Source: Methylobacter sp. (GTDB lineage Bacteria > Pseudomonadota > Gammaproteobacteria > Methylococcales > Methylomonadaceae). From it: a stretch of 64,000 bases of DNA. The notes beneath the pieces were generated by a model that worked only from the letters and a program-made list of their open reading frames with translations, was not told where the DNA came from and did not search any database. Below are positions 23,494 to 32,212 of this stretch, piece by piece (the stretch's first letter is position 1; each line of letters starts with the position of its first letter). A program made the translations under genes and the position numbers. Location: contig NZ_SCTW01000008.1 of NCBI RefSeq assembly GCF_004322395.1, positions 84,961 to 148,960 of the forward strand, given 5' to 3'.

Positions 23494-25905
23494 CTACCTG
23501 CTCAAACGTCGTTCAGTTTCCAACACTAGCTGGGTGGTCTGCAACACAGTATCGGGATTCAAGCTCATCGAATCAATACCGGTTTCCACCAGAAATTCCG
23601 CCATTTCCGGATAATCCGACGGCGCTTGACCGCAAAGTCCGCAATGTTTACCGTTACGGCGCGCGCCATCAATGGCAAGACGAATCATTTCTTTAACGCC
23701 TGGATCGCGCTCGTCAAAATCTTCGGCGATTATCGCAGAGTCTCGGTCGACACCCAAAGTAAGCTGGGTCAAATCATTGGAACCAATCGAAAAGCCATCG
23801 AAATGTTCGGAAAAGGCATCGATTTGAATGACGTTATTAGGAATCTCGCACATCACATAAACTTCCAATCCTTGCTCGCCGCGCTTCAAACCAAGCTGCG
23901 CCATGTAGTCGAGCACACGCCGGGCTTCTTCTACGCGGCGGCAAAAGGGAATCATCAGAATAACATTGGTTAAGCCCATCTGGTCGCGCACCCGTTTCAT
24001 AGCCTTGCATTCCAACGCAAAACCTTCTGCATAAGCAGGATGGATATACCGCGACGCACCGCGAAAACCGATCATCGGATTGGCTTCATCAAACTCAAAC
24101 CACCTCCCGCCAAGCAAAGTGGCGTATTCATTAGTTTTAAAGTCCGACATCCGCACGACTACGGGTTTGGGGTAAAACGCCGCGGCAATGGTGCCCACGC
24201 CCTCGGACAACTTTTGAATAAAATAATCTTCAGCACTTGGATAATTATCTGTCAATTGGTCTAGCTGTTCCCGCTCGTCGGCATCCTGCACTTGCTCCGG
24301 ATGTATCAGTGCCATAGGGTGCGCTTTGATGTATTCGGTAATGATAAATTCCATCCGCGCCAAGCCCACGCCGTCATTGGGCAGGAAGCTGGTTTTAAAG
24401 GCTAGTTCGGGATTGCCTATATTGAGCATGATTTTGGTTTTCGGGCGTTGCAAACCCGACAAGTCGGTGGTTTTAATATCGAAGTCGAGAATACCGGAAT
24501 ATACCTTACCGACATCGCCTTCGGCACACGATACGGTAACAGGGCTATTGTGTTTAATCGCTGTCGTGGCATTTTCGCAACCCACTACAGCCGGCACACC
24601 CAATTCACGAGAAATAATTGCCGCATGACAAGTGCGCCCGCCCCGGTTAGTGACTATCGCTGAAGCCATTTTCATAACGGGCTCCCAATCCGGCGTAGTC
24701 ATATCGGCAACCAGCACATCGCCGGGGCTAAAGCTGTTTAACTGCTCGATATTTTCAATAATCCGCGCATTACCGGTGGCAATTTTACTGCCGACCGCAT
24801 GACCGGTGACGATCGGTTCGGCTTTCTGTCTAAGACTATATTGCTCCAAGACCATACCGCGCAATTGAGAAACCACGGTTTCCGGGCGCGCCTGAACGAT
24901 ATATAGCGTACCGTCAAGGCCGTCTTTCGCCCATTCAATATCCATTGGCTTGGCTTGCCCGGCTTTGGCGCTGTAATGCTTTTCTATTTTGAGGGCGTAA
25001 TCGGCGAGGGTTAGAACATCCGCATCGTTAATGCAAAAGCGGTTACGTTCTTCTTCAGAGGTCACAATATTCCGGGTAGGTTCACGAGTGCGCCCTTCGC
25101 TGTAAACCATTTTTATTTTCTTCGCGCCCAAGGTGCGCCTTAATACTGCCCTATGACCCTGTTCAAAAGTCGGTTTATGCACATAGAACTCGTCGGGATC
25201 GACTGCTCCTTGCACGACATTTTCGCCCAATCCGTAAGCACCGGTAATAAACACCACATCTTTGAATCCGGATTCGGTATCCAACGAGAACATCACGCCG
25301 CTGGCATCCAGATCCGAGCGTACCATTTTCATAATGCCTACCGATAAGGCCAGCTTGAAATGATCGAAGCCTTGATCGATGCGGTAATGGATAGCACGAT
25401 CGGTGAACAGGCTGGCAAAACAGCGTTTGCAAGAATCCAGCAAAGCCTGGTCGCCGCGTATATTCAGGTAAGTATCCTGCTGTCCGGCAAAACTCGCGGT
25501 CGGCAAGTCTTCGGCAGTGGCGGAACTGCGTACGGCAACGCTTAAATCATCGCCGTACTGTTCTTTCAATTGAGTAAAAGCCTCGATAATTTGCTGTTCA
25601 AGATCTTCAGGAAAAGGCGCTGCATAGATTATTTCTCTTGCTTTGAGCGCACGTTTGGCAAGATCGGCGATATCGTCAGGATTCAAATCATCCAATGCTT
25701 GATGGAGTGCCCCCCAAGCATTCGCTTGATCCAATACATAGCGGTAAGCTTCCGCAGTCACGGCAAAACCGTTGGGAATCCGGATACCTTGCGGTATTAG
25801 TTCTCTGTACATTTCACCTAACGAAGCATTCTTGCCGCCTACAGAAGGTATGTCTTCAATCGTTAATTCATTAAACCAACGGATATAGTTTGCTTGCTCG
25901 GACAT
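23494..25905 (-). CDS. ppsA: Phosphoenolpyruvate synthase
   Basis: Converts pyruvate and ATP to PEP, AMP and phosphate. The protein has the ATP-grasp N-terminal domain (AVRSSATAEDLPTASFAGQQDT), the phosphohistidine swivel domain (GGRTCHAAIISRELG, phospho-His at 427) and the C-terminal PEP-binding barrel (GSNDLTQLTLGVDRDS, then CGLCGQAPSD). Length is normal. Two ATG codons lie side by side; the second (25905) has the better spacing from AGGAG. The usual regulatory partner gene ppsR is not next to it. In methanotrophs this step links pyruvate back to gluconeogenesis. Confidence 0.95.
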   Translation of the reverse strand: MSEQANYIRWFNELTIEDIPSVGGKNASLGEMYRELIPQGIRIPNGFAVTAEAYRYVLDQANAWGALHQALDDLNPDDIADLAKRALKAREIIYAAPFPEDLEQQIIEAFTQLKEQYGDDLSVAVRSSATAEDLPTASFAGQQDTYLNIRGDQALLDSCKRCFASLFTDRAIHYRIDQGFDHFKLALSVGIMKMVRSDLDASGVMFSLDTESGFKDVVFITGAYGLGENVVQGAVDPDEFYVHKPTFEQGHRAVLRRTLGAKKIKMVYSEGRTREPTRNIVTSEEERNRFCINDADVLTLADYALKIEKHYSAKAGQAKPMDIEWAKDGLDGTLYIVQARPETVVSQLRGMVLEQYSLRQKAEPIVTGHAVGSKIATGNARIIENIEQLNSFSPGDVLVADMTTPDWEPVMKMASAIVTNRGGRTCHAAIISRELGVPAVVGCENATTAIKHNSPVTVSCAEGDVGKVYSGILDFDIKTTDLSGLQRPKTKIMLNIGNPELAFKTSFLPNDGVGLARMEFIITEYIKAHPMALIHPEQVQDADEREQLDQLTDNYPSAEDYFIQKLSEGVGTIAAAFYPKPVVVRMSDFKTNEYATLLGGRWFEFDEANPMIGFRGASRYIHPAYAEGFALECKAMKRVRDQMGLTNVILMIPFCRRVEEARRVLDYMAQLGLKRGEQGLEVYVMCEIPNNVIQIDAFSEHFDGFSIGSNDLTQLTLGVDRDSAIIAEDFDERDPGVKEMIRLAIDGARRNGKHCGLCGQAPSDYPEMAEFLVETGIDSMSLNPDTVLQTTQLVLETERRLSR

Positions 25906-26056
25906 CATGGCTCCTTAAACGAATTGTTCACTTATTCAGAATATGGATTATTGATAATTTATCTATATATTCTTTCTTAGATTCAACTGATTAAATATAA
26001 CCATATTAACTATATGTGACAAAATGCCATATTATCATTTTGCTTTTGCATTGATA

Positions 26057-26130
26057 GCATACCAATATGCGCTCTGACTTACCTTTCTTGGTAAGGGGGA
26101 GCCTAATCATCTATTGGGCTCCCTTTTTTT
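26057..26130 (+). ncRNA. Candidate small RNA ending in an intrinsic terminator
   Basis: Three hairpins follow each other closely: GCATA/TATGC (26057-26070), CTTACC/GGTAAG (26078-26095) and GGGAGCC/GGCTCCC (26097-26123), the last followed by seven T residues. No protein gene on this strand ends nearby; the closest gene, ppsA, is divergent. This is the layout of a short Hfq-type RNA 3' end. No convincing promoter is identified, so the 5' end is unknown. Confidence 0.4.
26097..26130 (+). terminator. Strong Rho-independent terminator
   Basis: Seven-base G+C-rich stem GGGAGCC/GGCTCCC with a 13-base loop, followed directly by a run of seven T residues on the plus strand. Confidence 0.75.
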
Positions 26131-26614
26131 GAGTTTTTTGTAATTTCAAAACTCAAACTTAACAATCAAGCACCTGCAATCTTTTTCAAAATCCCTGTGG
26201 ATAACTCTGTGTACAAGATATAAATAACTTGATTCAGGCTTGATAAAGCCAGTCTTTTCGTTAAATTTCAGCTTTTATACAAGACAATAATTTATTATAA
26301 ATCAATGCATTATACCCACAAGATATGTTTATTTTACTGTCTTCAAGGCTTAAATCATCATCTATTGCAACAAAGTTAATCTGTGCATAAACAACGCCTG
26401 CTAAGCCTATGAACTGTTTAAGCTTTAATTGATCTTTGGCGTGATCGATATTTTGAAGTCATTTCCAAAATACTGACAAAAGATAGGGTATAAAAATTTA
26501 TCGCTGAAGATATCCAACTTCAGCTCTATGGATAATTGCCTGACTAGCGCTACCAATAATAACCCGTTGCTGAAGTTTCTGATTTCAAGATTAACTTTTA
26601 AATAGCCGATCATC

Positions 26615-26644
26615 AAAAAAGGGCGTTACATTAAAACCGCCCTT
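26615..26644 (-). terminator. Terminator of the chemosensory operon
   Basis: On the minus strand AAGGGCG and CGCCCTT form a stem and are followed by a run of six T residues. It lies about 150 bases beyond the last gene of the che operon. Confidence 0.65.
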
Positions 26645-26793
26645 GAAAACCTAAAAACCTTCGCTTGAATGAATAAAAATTAATTTATATCGCCACATTC
26701 AATACAAATTTGAAGCTGCAAGAAAGCAAATTGATGACCGTCGGATAAATATCGCCTCTTTTTCAAATGCACCGGGCTATGTTTTAGAATTGA

Positions 26794-27522
26794 TTAAACA
26801 GCAATACCTACCTGTAAAGCATCAAACCAGTCTAAAAACCGTTTGACATCGTCACCTTTAAACATCCGACCATGCTGTGGAGCCAAAATATCAATATCGA
26901 GATTTCTTACTCGCTCAATCCAAACTCTTTTTGCCTGATTTGACGGCATCCATCGTTGATGCCAATAACGCATTTTTTCAACATGCGCGGCAAAATTATC
27001 AACAAAAACAGGAGAATCCGGTCCTTCAATAGCGGCACCGACATCTCCTGACATCAAGATTTTAGCTTGCGGATCATAAACATGAAAATTCCCTGATGAG
27101 TGTAAATAATGGGCAGGAATAAGTTGCAGCTCCACAGACTCTAACTTAATCGTTCCGCCATTATCCGGAATGGGTATGTATTCTATTGATTCGCAACTGT
27201 AATGCCGCAAGAAACCTTCCCAAACAGCCGGCGCATGGAGCTTGGCATTTGTTAAAGCTTGATCCCATAAACCCAATGATGAGATCACATCCGGATCCTG
27301 ATGCGAAGCGAACAAATCCGTTATTTGATCCACAGGCGCATGATGTAATACAGCCGCCATCATCGGAGCAAACAATTCAGCACCGCCTGGATCCAACAAC
27401 AGACAGCGATTAGGCGTGCGCACCACATATTGGTTAGTATCGATTATATTATTAGGTTTACCTTCATCCCTTCCGAACATAATCCATTGATGCGATCCTT
27501 CATATATCTTGGTCATTTTCAT
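26794..27522 (-). CDS. ODP-type diiron metallo-beta-lactamase-fold protein
   Basis: This 242-residue protein has the beta-lactamase fold used by flavodiiron proteins but no flavodoxin domain. Metal-ligand segments are visible: ASHQDPDV (His74, Asp76, Asp78), a histidine in HYLHSSGNFHVYD, SGDVG and PQHGRMF near the end. Such stand-alone proteins include ODP of Treponema denticola, an iron/oxygen-binding protein that feeds the CheA pathway. Its position as the last gene of a che operon makes an oxygen-sensing role likely here. The ATG at 27522 is preferred to a TTG at 27531 because of spacing from AAGG. Confidence 0.8.
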   Translation of the reverse strand: MKMTKIYEGSHQWIMFGRDEGKPNNIIDTNQYVVRTPNRCLLLDPGGAELFAPMMAAVLHHAPVDQITDLFASHQDPDVISSLGLWDQALTNAKLHAPAVWEGFLRHYSCESIEYIPIPDNGGTIKLESVELQLIPAHYLHSSGNFHVYDPQAKILMSGDVGAAIEGPDSPVFVDNFAAHVEKMRYWHQRWMPSNQAKRVWIERVRNLDIDILAPQHGRMFKGDDVKRFLDWFDALQVGIAV

Positions 27523-27554
27523 AAAAAACAATGCCTTCTGTAATTAGCAGCTAT

Positions 27555-28163
27555 TCAGCTATTGCGATAAATGGATAATGCGATTCTGCAACGCTGCACA
27601 TTATCATGAATGGTATGTGCGGCTTTATCCACACTTTCGGCAACTGCCTGCAGACTCTGCAAATACTCACCCGCTTGAGATGCTTCAATTCTTGAGTTTG
27701 CAGCAATAACTCGTGCGGCGCGCGCATGATGCATCACCGCCTCAAGTTGTCCTAACAGTTGCGAGACATCCCGTTTAAACTGCCTCTGGCAATCTTGCAT
27801 TGAAAGCTTTGCATGATCCACAGGCCCCTGCATTGTTTTAGCAAAAACGGCATCTTCAGCCATTTTTGCTGCCAACTCAAATTTATTATAAGCGATCGTT
27901 TTTTGGAACTCATCGACAGTTAATCGATATAAGACTAAAGCATATATATTTATGTTAGTAACCAGCTCAATTGTTTCTTTAGCCAATTCATTAATAAAGT
28001 CAGTAATCGGTTGGAATCCTTTTGCTTTATCTCCAGCCCTGAATGCAATTGCCTTTGCATTGGCCGCAGCTAACGATATTTCCTTAGCTACCACCATGAC
28101 CGCGCTTAACTCCGAGGTAATGGAAGCTACTGCAATAAATTGTGATTTAGTCTGATTAGTCAT
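27555..28163 (-). CDS. Soluble protein with two chemoreceptor-tip-like segments
   Basis: A 202-residue, all-helical protein without membrane spans or ligand domain. Two segments resemble the conserved hairpin tip of methyl-accepting chemotaxis proteins: residues about 32-65 (AANAKAIAFRAGDKAKGF, then INELAKETI) and about 153-185 (AANSRIEASQAG, then AVAESVDKAAHTI). Real receptors have one tip per chain, so the tandem copy is unusual. It lies between cheB and the ODP gene in the che operon and may couple the sensor to the CheA/CheW array. Function is inferred; the family name is unknown to me. Confidence 0.6.
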   Translation of the reverse strand: MTNQTKSQFIAVASITSELSAVMVVAKEISLAAANAKAIAFRAGDKAKGFQPITDFINELAKETIELVTNINIYALVLYRLTVDEFQKTIAYNKFELAAKMAEDAVFAKTMQGPVDHAKLSMQDCQRQFKRDVSQLLGQLEAVMHHARAARVIAANSRIEASQAGEYLQSLQAVAESVDKAAHTIHDNVQRCRIALSIYRNS

Positions 28164-28330
28164 ATTTGGTTACATAGCGTAAAGTAACATTTTTAAAATT
28201 CTGTATCTGACATATGCTTTTAGCTTATTATGGTAATTTCCAATGAAATATATTCACATAAGAAAAAACATCGCCACCTACATCCGAAAAAGCCTGATAA
28301 GATAATATCAAAGACCTCAGCAACATATTT

Positions 28331-29449
28331 TTAGTTAACCTTACCAACACTGCCAAGCTTAACCAAGCTTAAAACTTTATTCGAAACTTCTTCTAACGAT
28401 ACCACATAGTCGGTGCATCCCAACTTGAATGCCGCTCCCGGCATGCCCCAAACGACACTGGATTGCTCATCCTGAATAACAGTTTTGGCTCCCGCATCAT
28501 GCATTTCTTTCATACCCATTGCTCCGTCAGCCCCCATGCCGGTCAATAGCACACCAATAGCATTAGCGCCTGCACATTGAGAGACTGAACGAAACAAGAC
28601 ATCAACTGCGGGTTTATGGCGATTGACAGGTAATCCATCACTTAAATGAATAATATATTTACCTCCCTCTCTGATCACCAGCATGTGCTTATCTCCAGGT
28701 GAAAGATAAATATTCCCCGGCTCAACCGTCTGACCATGTTTTGGGATACAAGCTGACATTTCCGTTGCAAGATCAATATGCCGGACAAATGATTGACTAA
28801 ATGCAGCGGGTAAATGTTGCGTTATTAAAATAGGTGGGGTATCGGCCGGAAATCCTTTAACTACTGTTTTAATCGCTTCGGTTCCTCCCGTTGAGGCGCC
28901 TAAAGCAATTATCTTATTGGTGGGGCCAATATGTGTTTTAACAAGGGCCGCTTTTAAAATAACATCGACTGAATGTTTTTCTGAAATATCGGGAGTTGTC
29001 GTTACAGGACTTTTAGGTTTGATAACCCTATTCTGGATGCTTCCTACTTTTGCTTGAGCCGCTACCTTAACCTTGGAAATAATTTCATCAGCATACTCAT
29101 TCAGAGTATTAACAACATCAACTTTAGGTTTGGCAATAAAATCTACCGCACCTAATGCCAAAGCATTTAAAGTAGCCTCTGCACCATGTTCAGTCAGCGT
29201 GGAGATCATTACAACCGGTGTTGGCCTTAATCGCATCAGGTTACTTAAAAAAGTTATCCCGTCCATATGCGGCATTTCAATATCCAGCGTTAATACGTCC
29301 GGATTTAATTGCTTAATCATTTCTCTAGCGATAAGAGGGTCTGCTGCCGCCCCCACCACTTCAATATCAGGTGATGAACTTAAAACTTCAGTCAGGATTT
29401 TCCTGATTAATGCTGAATCATCAATAACCAATACTCGTATCTTACCCAT
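28331..29449 (-). CDS. cheB: Chemotaxis protein-glutamate methylesterase/deamidase
   Basis: Removes methyl groups from receptors and deamidates receptor glutamines. The 372-residue protein has an N-terminal receiver domain (VIDDSALIRK, phospho-Asp in [17 protein letters not shown]) and a C-terminal methylesterase domain with the catalytic set: Ser in GASTGG, His in ITQHLPAAF and Asp in GMGADGA. The receiver is nearly identical to that of the truncated copy immediately upstream (29627-30049), evidence for a tandem duplication. Confidence 0.95.
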   Translation of the reverse strand: MGKIRVLVIDDSALIRKILTEVLSSSPDIEVVGAAADPLIAREMIKQLNPDVLTLDIEMPHMDGITFLSNLMRLRPTPVVMISTLTEHGAEATLNALALGAVDFIAKPKVDVVNTLNEYADEIISKVKVAAQAKVGSIQNRVIKPKSPVTTTPDISEKHSVDVILKAALVKTHIGPTNKIIALGASTGGTEAIKTVVKGFPADTPPILITQHLPAAFSQSFVRHIDLATEMSACIPKHGQTVEPGNIYLSPGDKHMLVIREGGKYIIHLSDGLPVNRHKPAVDVLFRSVSQCAGANAIGVLLTGMGADGAMGMKEMHDAGAKTVIQDEQSSVVWGMPGAAFKLGCTDYVVSLEEVSNKVLSLVKLGSVGKVN

Positions 29450-29460
29450 AAACCCACTCT

Positions 29461-29507
29461 AAAAGAAGCCCATCATCACCATCAACAGGTGTATTTTTAA
29501 TGTTGAT
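29461..29507 (-). pseudogene. Remnant of a duplicated cheD 3' end
   Basis: Just upstream of cheB, this strand reads INIKNTPVDGDDGLL, matching the C-terminus of intact cheD (NNIKNAPVEGDVELF) at 30059-30106. The DNA alignment is clear (ATTAAAAATRCACCTGTTGA in both). The original stop is gone and no earlier cheD sequence remains. It is a scar of a cheD-cheB tandem duplication. Confidence 0.7.
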
Positions 29508-29626
29508 TGCTACCACTTTAAATTTAGTAGTCACATCGTTTTTAGAATTCCTGAAGCTTGTTCATCCTTATATTCACTCACTCTCCAAACAATCGGAGTC
29601 CTTATCAGAGGACCTGATTTTTGGCC

Positions 29627-30049
29627 TCAATGTCCAAGTCTTCTAATATTAGCTTGCGACGCTACTCTTACCTTAGCAATTATGTCTTCAGCATAGTCAT
29701 TCAATGCATTTTCAACATCAACTGTAGGTTTAGCTATAAAATCAACTGCGCCTAACTCAAGAGCTGTTAATGTTACTTCGGCATTACTCTCTGTGAGCGC
29801 TGAAATCATTACAACGGGCATTGGCCTTAATCTCATCAAATTGCGCAAAAAAGTAATCCCATCCATACGCGGCATTTCAATATCCAATGTCAATACGTCA
29901 GGATTTAGTTCCTTAATCATCTCTCTGGCAATATAAGGATCTTCTGCTCCCCCCACCACCTCAATATCGGGTGACGAGCTTAAAATCTCAGTCAGCACTT
30001 TTCTGATTAACAATGAATCATCAACAATCAATACACGTATTTTATTCAC
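29627..30049 (-). CDS. Receiver-only CheB paralogue
   Basis: 140 residues starting at GTG ([12 protein letters not shown]). It covers the CheB receiver domain (phospho-Asp in [17 protein letters not shown]) and stops at ANIRRLGH, where the intact cheB continues into the linker and methylesterase domain. It is therefore a truncated duplicate that could work as a CheY-like single-domain receiver or phosphate sink, because all receiver residues are kept. It begins 9 bases after cheD. Confidence 0.85.
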   Translation of the reverse strand: MNKIRVLIVDDSLLIRKVLTEILSSSPDIEVVGGAEDPYIAREMIKELNPDVLTLDIEMPRMDGITFLRNLMRLRPMPVVMISALTESNAEVTLTALELGAVDFIAKPTVDVENALNDYAEDIIAKVRVASQANIRRLGH

Positions 30050-30058
30050 TATATACTC

Positions 30059-30697
30059 TTAAAAAAGCTCAACATCACCTTCAACAGGTGCATTTTTAAT
30101 ATTATTAAAATACTGCCGTTCTCTTCTTATAATCGTATCGTTATGCAAATGCTCGATTTTTTTCATTCCGACTTTACCTGTCCTAGGAAAATAGATGATT
30201 TTCCTAGGATAAATGTCACCCAAGTCCTGAGATAATAAAGGCAAGCCTTCTGTGTCAATATAATCCAAGATAAAGTCAATATTTTTAAGGCCAACATCAG
30301 TCAAAGTCGGAATGATTCTACCGCCGCCAAACGCCTTAACTTCCAAGTTTTTTCTTTTGCCTCCATTCATTAAGATGGTATTAATTAAATGCTCCATGGC
30401 ATAATTCCCGTAGCGGGTTGCATTGCCGACAACCGCTTCGTTACCTTGTTTCAGCTTATCCGCCGTAGTTTCCGGCAACATAAAGTGATTCATTCCCCCT
30501 AAGCCTGAAACCTTATCCCGAATACATGCCGATATACAAGAACCTAATACGGTTGTGATTAATTCATCTTCCTGAGTTACATAGTATTCTCCAGGTAAAA
30601 TCTTTGCGGCAATTACACCACGCTCTTTATCCACATATCTATTAATATGTTCAAACCCATCTATCGAAGGTGAACCAATATCATTGCTAGCGCTCAT
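30059..30697 (-). CDS. cheD: Chemoreceptor glutamine deamidase CheD
   Basis: Deamidates receptor glutamines and modulates adaptation. The 212-residue protein has the family core: VLGSCISACI with the catalytic cysteine, MNHFMLPE with the histidine, and FGGGRI. The C-terminal extension (ERQYFNNIKNAPVEGD) is the part repeated as a remnant before cheB. It follows cheR by 5 bases. Confidence 0.94.
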   Translation of the reverse strand: MSASNDIGSPSIDGFEHINRYVDKERGVIAAKILPGEYYVTQEDELITTVLGSCISACIRDKVSGLGGMNHFMLPETTADKLKQGNEAVVGNATRYGNYAMEHLINTILMNGGKRKNLEVKAFGGGRIIPTLTDVGLKNIDFILDYIDTEGLPLLSQDLGDIYPRKIIYFPRTGKVGMKKIEHLHNDTIIRRERQYFNNIKNAPVEGDVELF

Positions 30698-30702
30698 TAG
30701 TA

Positions 30703-31542
30703 TTATGTATTTTTCCTATAACTGGTACATGCAACCAACTCAAACTCATTTGAAAGCTGATTTAATGATTCCGAATGCCCGATAAATAACCATGATCTGC
30801 TAGACAACATTTGCGCATATCTTTGCGCCAACAATGTCTTGGTTTCACGGTCAAAGTAAATTAAAACATTGCGACAAAAAATAAAGTCAAAATGACATTT
30901 CATCGGCCAATCCTGCATCAAATTTAACTTTTTAAACTGAATAATTTGTTGCAATTGAGGTCTTACTTTTACTTGACCGGACTGCGATGATTTGCCACGC
31001 ATAAACCATCGCTTAAGTGTATCTTCCGACAAATCGCTAACGCGATCTTCCGCATAAATTCCCTCAGATGCTGTTTGTAAGACATTGGTATCCAAATCAG
31101 TCGCTAAGATCTTAATATCCCAGTCAGCGGGTACATTTTCCAACAATGTGATCGCTATGGAATAAGGCTCTTCACCGGTAGAGCAACCGGCGGACCACAC
31201 CTTGATTTGTCGTGAAGTTTTATTTCTAACTAATACTTCCGGAATAACGACATCGCGAACATAATCAAAATGATGCATTTCCCGAAAAAAAGCGGTCAGA
31301 TTAGTTGTTATAGCATTGATAAACTGAGTAAACTCATGATCGGGATAATCTTTAAGATACTGACAATATTCCTTAAAGTCGGCTAATCCCAGTTTTCTAA
31401 CCCGTTTAGATAATCTGGAATAAAACATATCGAATCTTTCATCAGGAACCTGAATACCCGAATGCTCATTAGACAATTTTCTTAAAAAATTAAAGTCATC
31501 AGCAGTGAATTTAAATTCCCGAACCTTCTCAACAATGGCCAT
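30703..31542 (-). CDS. cheR: Chemoreceptor methyltransferase CheR
   Basis: Methylates receptor glutamates using S-adenosylmethionine. The 279-residue protein has the N-terminal helical domain and the SAM-binding site KVWSAGCSTGEEPYSIAITL, then FCRNVLIYFD. No TPR extension is present. A pentapeptide at the C-terminus of the Aer-like receptor in the same operon (EWEEF) is a likely tether for it. Confidence 0.94.
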   Translation of the reverse strand: MAIVEKVREFKFTADDFNFLRKLSNEHSGIQVPDERFDMFYSRLSKRVRKLGLADFKEYCQYLKDYPDHEFTQFINAITTNLTAFFREMHHFDYVRDVVIPEVLVRNKTSRQIKVWSAGCSTGEEPYSIAITLLENVPADWDIKILATDLDTNVLQTASEGIYAEDRVSDLSEDTLKRWFMRGKSSQSGQVKVRPQLQQIIQFKKLNLMQDWPMKCHFDFIFCRNVLIYFDRETKTLLAQRYAQMLSSRSWLFIGHSESLNQLSNEFELVACTSYRKNT

Positions 31543-31570
31543 CTTTGAACTATTTCCTGTCCGTCAAAAG

Positions 31571-32212
31571 TCACATGCCATTTACGTCGAGCACGTCCAA
31601 CAAGCCCAGCAACTGGGCAGATTCAACAAACCGAGGAGATGGATAAATAATGGTTACTTTCTTTTGCAACTTAACTGCATCTTTTTTCAATGAAACAAGC
31701 AACTGTAAAGTAGCTGTATCTATTGACGCTACGTCGGATGCATTTATTTCGATTTGATCATTTATAGCCAAGGAATTCTTCAACTTTTCGTGCAATTGAA
31801 CGACATTCTGAATACTCAGCGTAGCGTCTAAATCAATTTGTGACCCTGCCGTTTCCTCAAAATCCTCGGCAACAGCTTCTGTATCGTCTAAAGTGCCTGC
31901 TACCTTATCTCTTTCATCCAAGCCGTTTTCAATCATTTCACCTACCAAAGAACTATCGTTTTCTCTCTCAATTTCATCTATTACTAATCTATCTTCTTCA
32001 GTCATATTTAAAATTGCACTTTCTTCGGCATTTTCTATCAAGTCATCAGAATAATCATCGGCGATTCCAATTTCATTATCAGACATTGACTCTACCGGCT
32101 TATCGCTATCGCAATGTTTTTTATCGACTGTTTCTTCATTTTTATCGGCGTCGCTCTCCATCCAGGCTAGAGGATCGTATCCGATTAAATCATTTTCTTC
32201 ACTTGTTGCCAT
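31571..32212 (-). CDS. STAS-domain protein with acidic N-terminal region
   Basis: The C-terminal part (about residues 125-213) is a STAS domain: LDATLSIQNVVQLHEKL, then IDTATLQLLVSLKKDA. The first 120 residues are very acidic and probably disordered (runs rich in Asp and Glu). The Ser or Thr that anti-sigma-antagonists phosphorylate corresponds to the DTAT segment. STAS proteins occur in some F7-type chemosensory clusters, where the role is not settled. It overlaps the upstream ParA gene by 14 bases. Confidence 0.78.
   Translation of the reverse strand: MATSEENDLIGYDPLAWMESDADKNEETVDKKHCDSDKPVESMSDNEIGIADDYSDDLIENAEESAILNMTEEDRLVIDEIERENDSSLVGEMIENGLDERDKVAGTLDDTEAVAEDFEETAGSQIDLDATLSIQNVVQLHEKLKNSLAINDQIEINASDVASIDTATLQLLVSLKKDAVKLQKKVTIIYPSPRFVESAQLLGLLDVLDVNGM

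Larger units (their letters stand above)
25906..26793. other. Long intergenic region between ppsA and the chemosensory operon
   Basis: About 890 A+T-rich bases. It contains the candidate small RNA with its terminator (26057-26130), one consensus DnaA-box-like TGTGGATAA (26196-26204), and the terminator of the chemosensory operon (26615-26644). A 63-codon minus-strand frame at 26425-26616 starts just past that terminator and has no recognisable pattern or clear ribosome binding site. Confidence 0.5.

Noticed and set aside
26067..26132. 21-codon frame MRSDLPFLV... across the candidate small RNA
   Set aside because: It lies wholly within the hairpins and terminator and lacks a ribosome binding site.
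26196..26400. Possible replication origin suggested by TGTGGATAA at 26196 and near matches further on
   Set aside because: Only one exact DnaA-box-like site is present, with no cluster, no dnaA, dnaN or mnmG nearby.
26425..26616. 63-codon minus-strand frame after the che operon terminator
   Set aside because: A+T-rich chance frame, no family pattern, starts within bases of a terminator.
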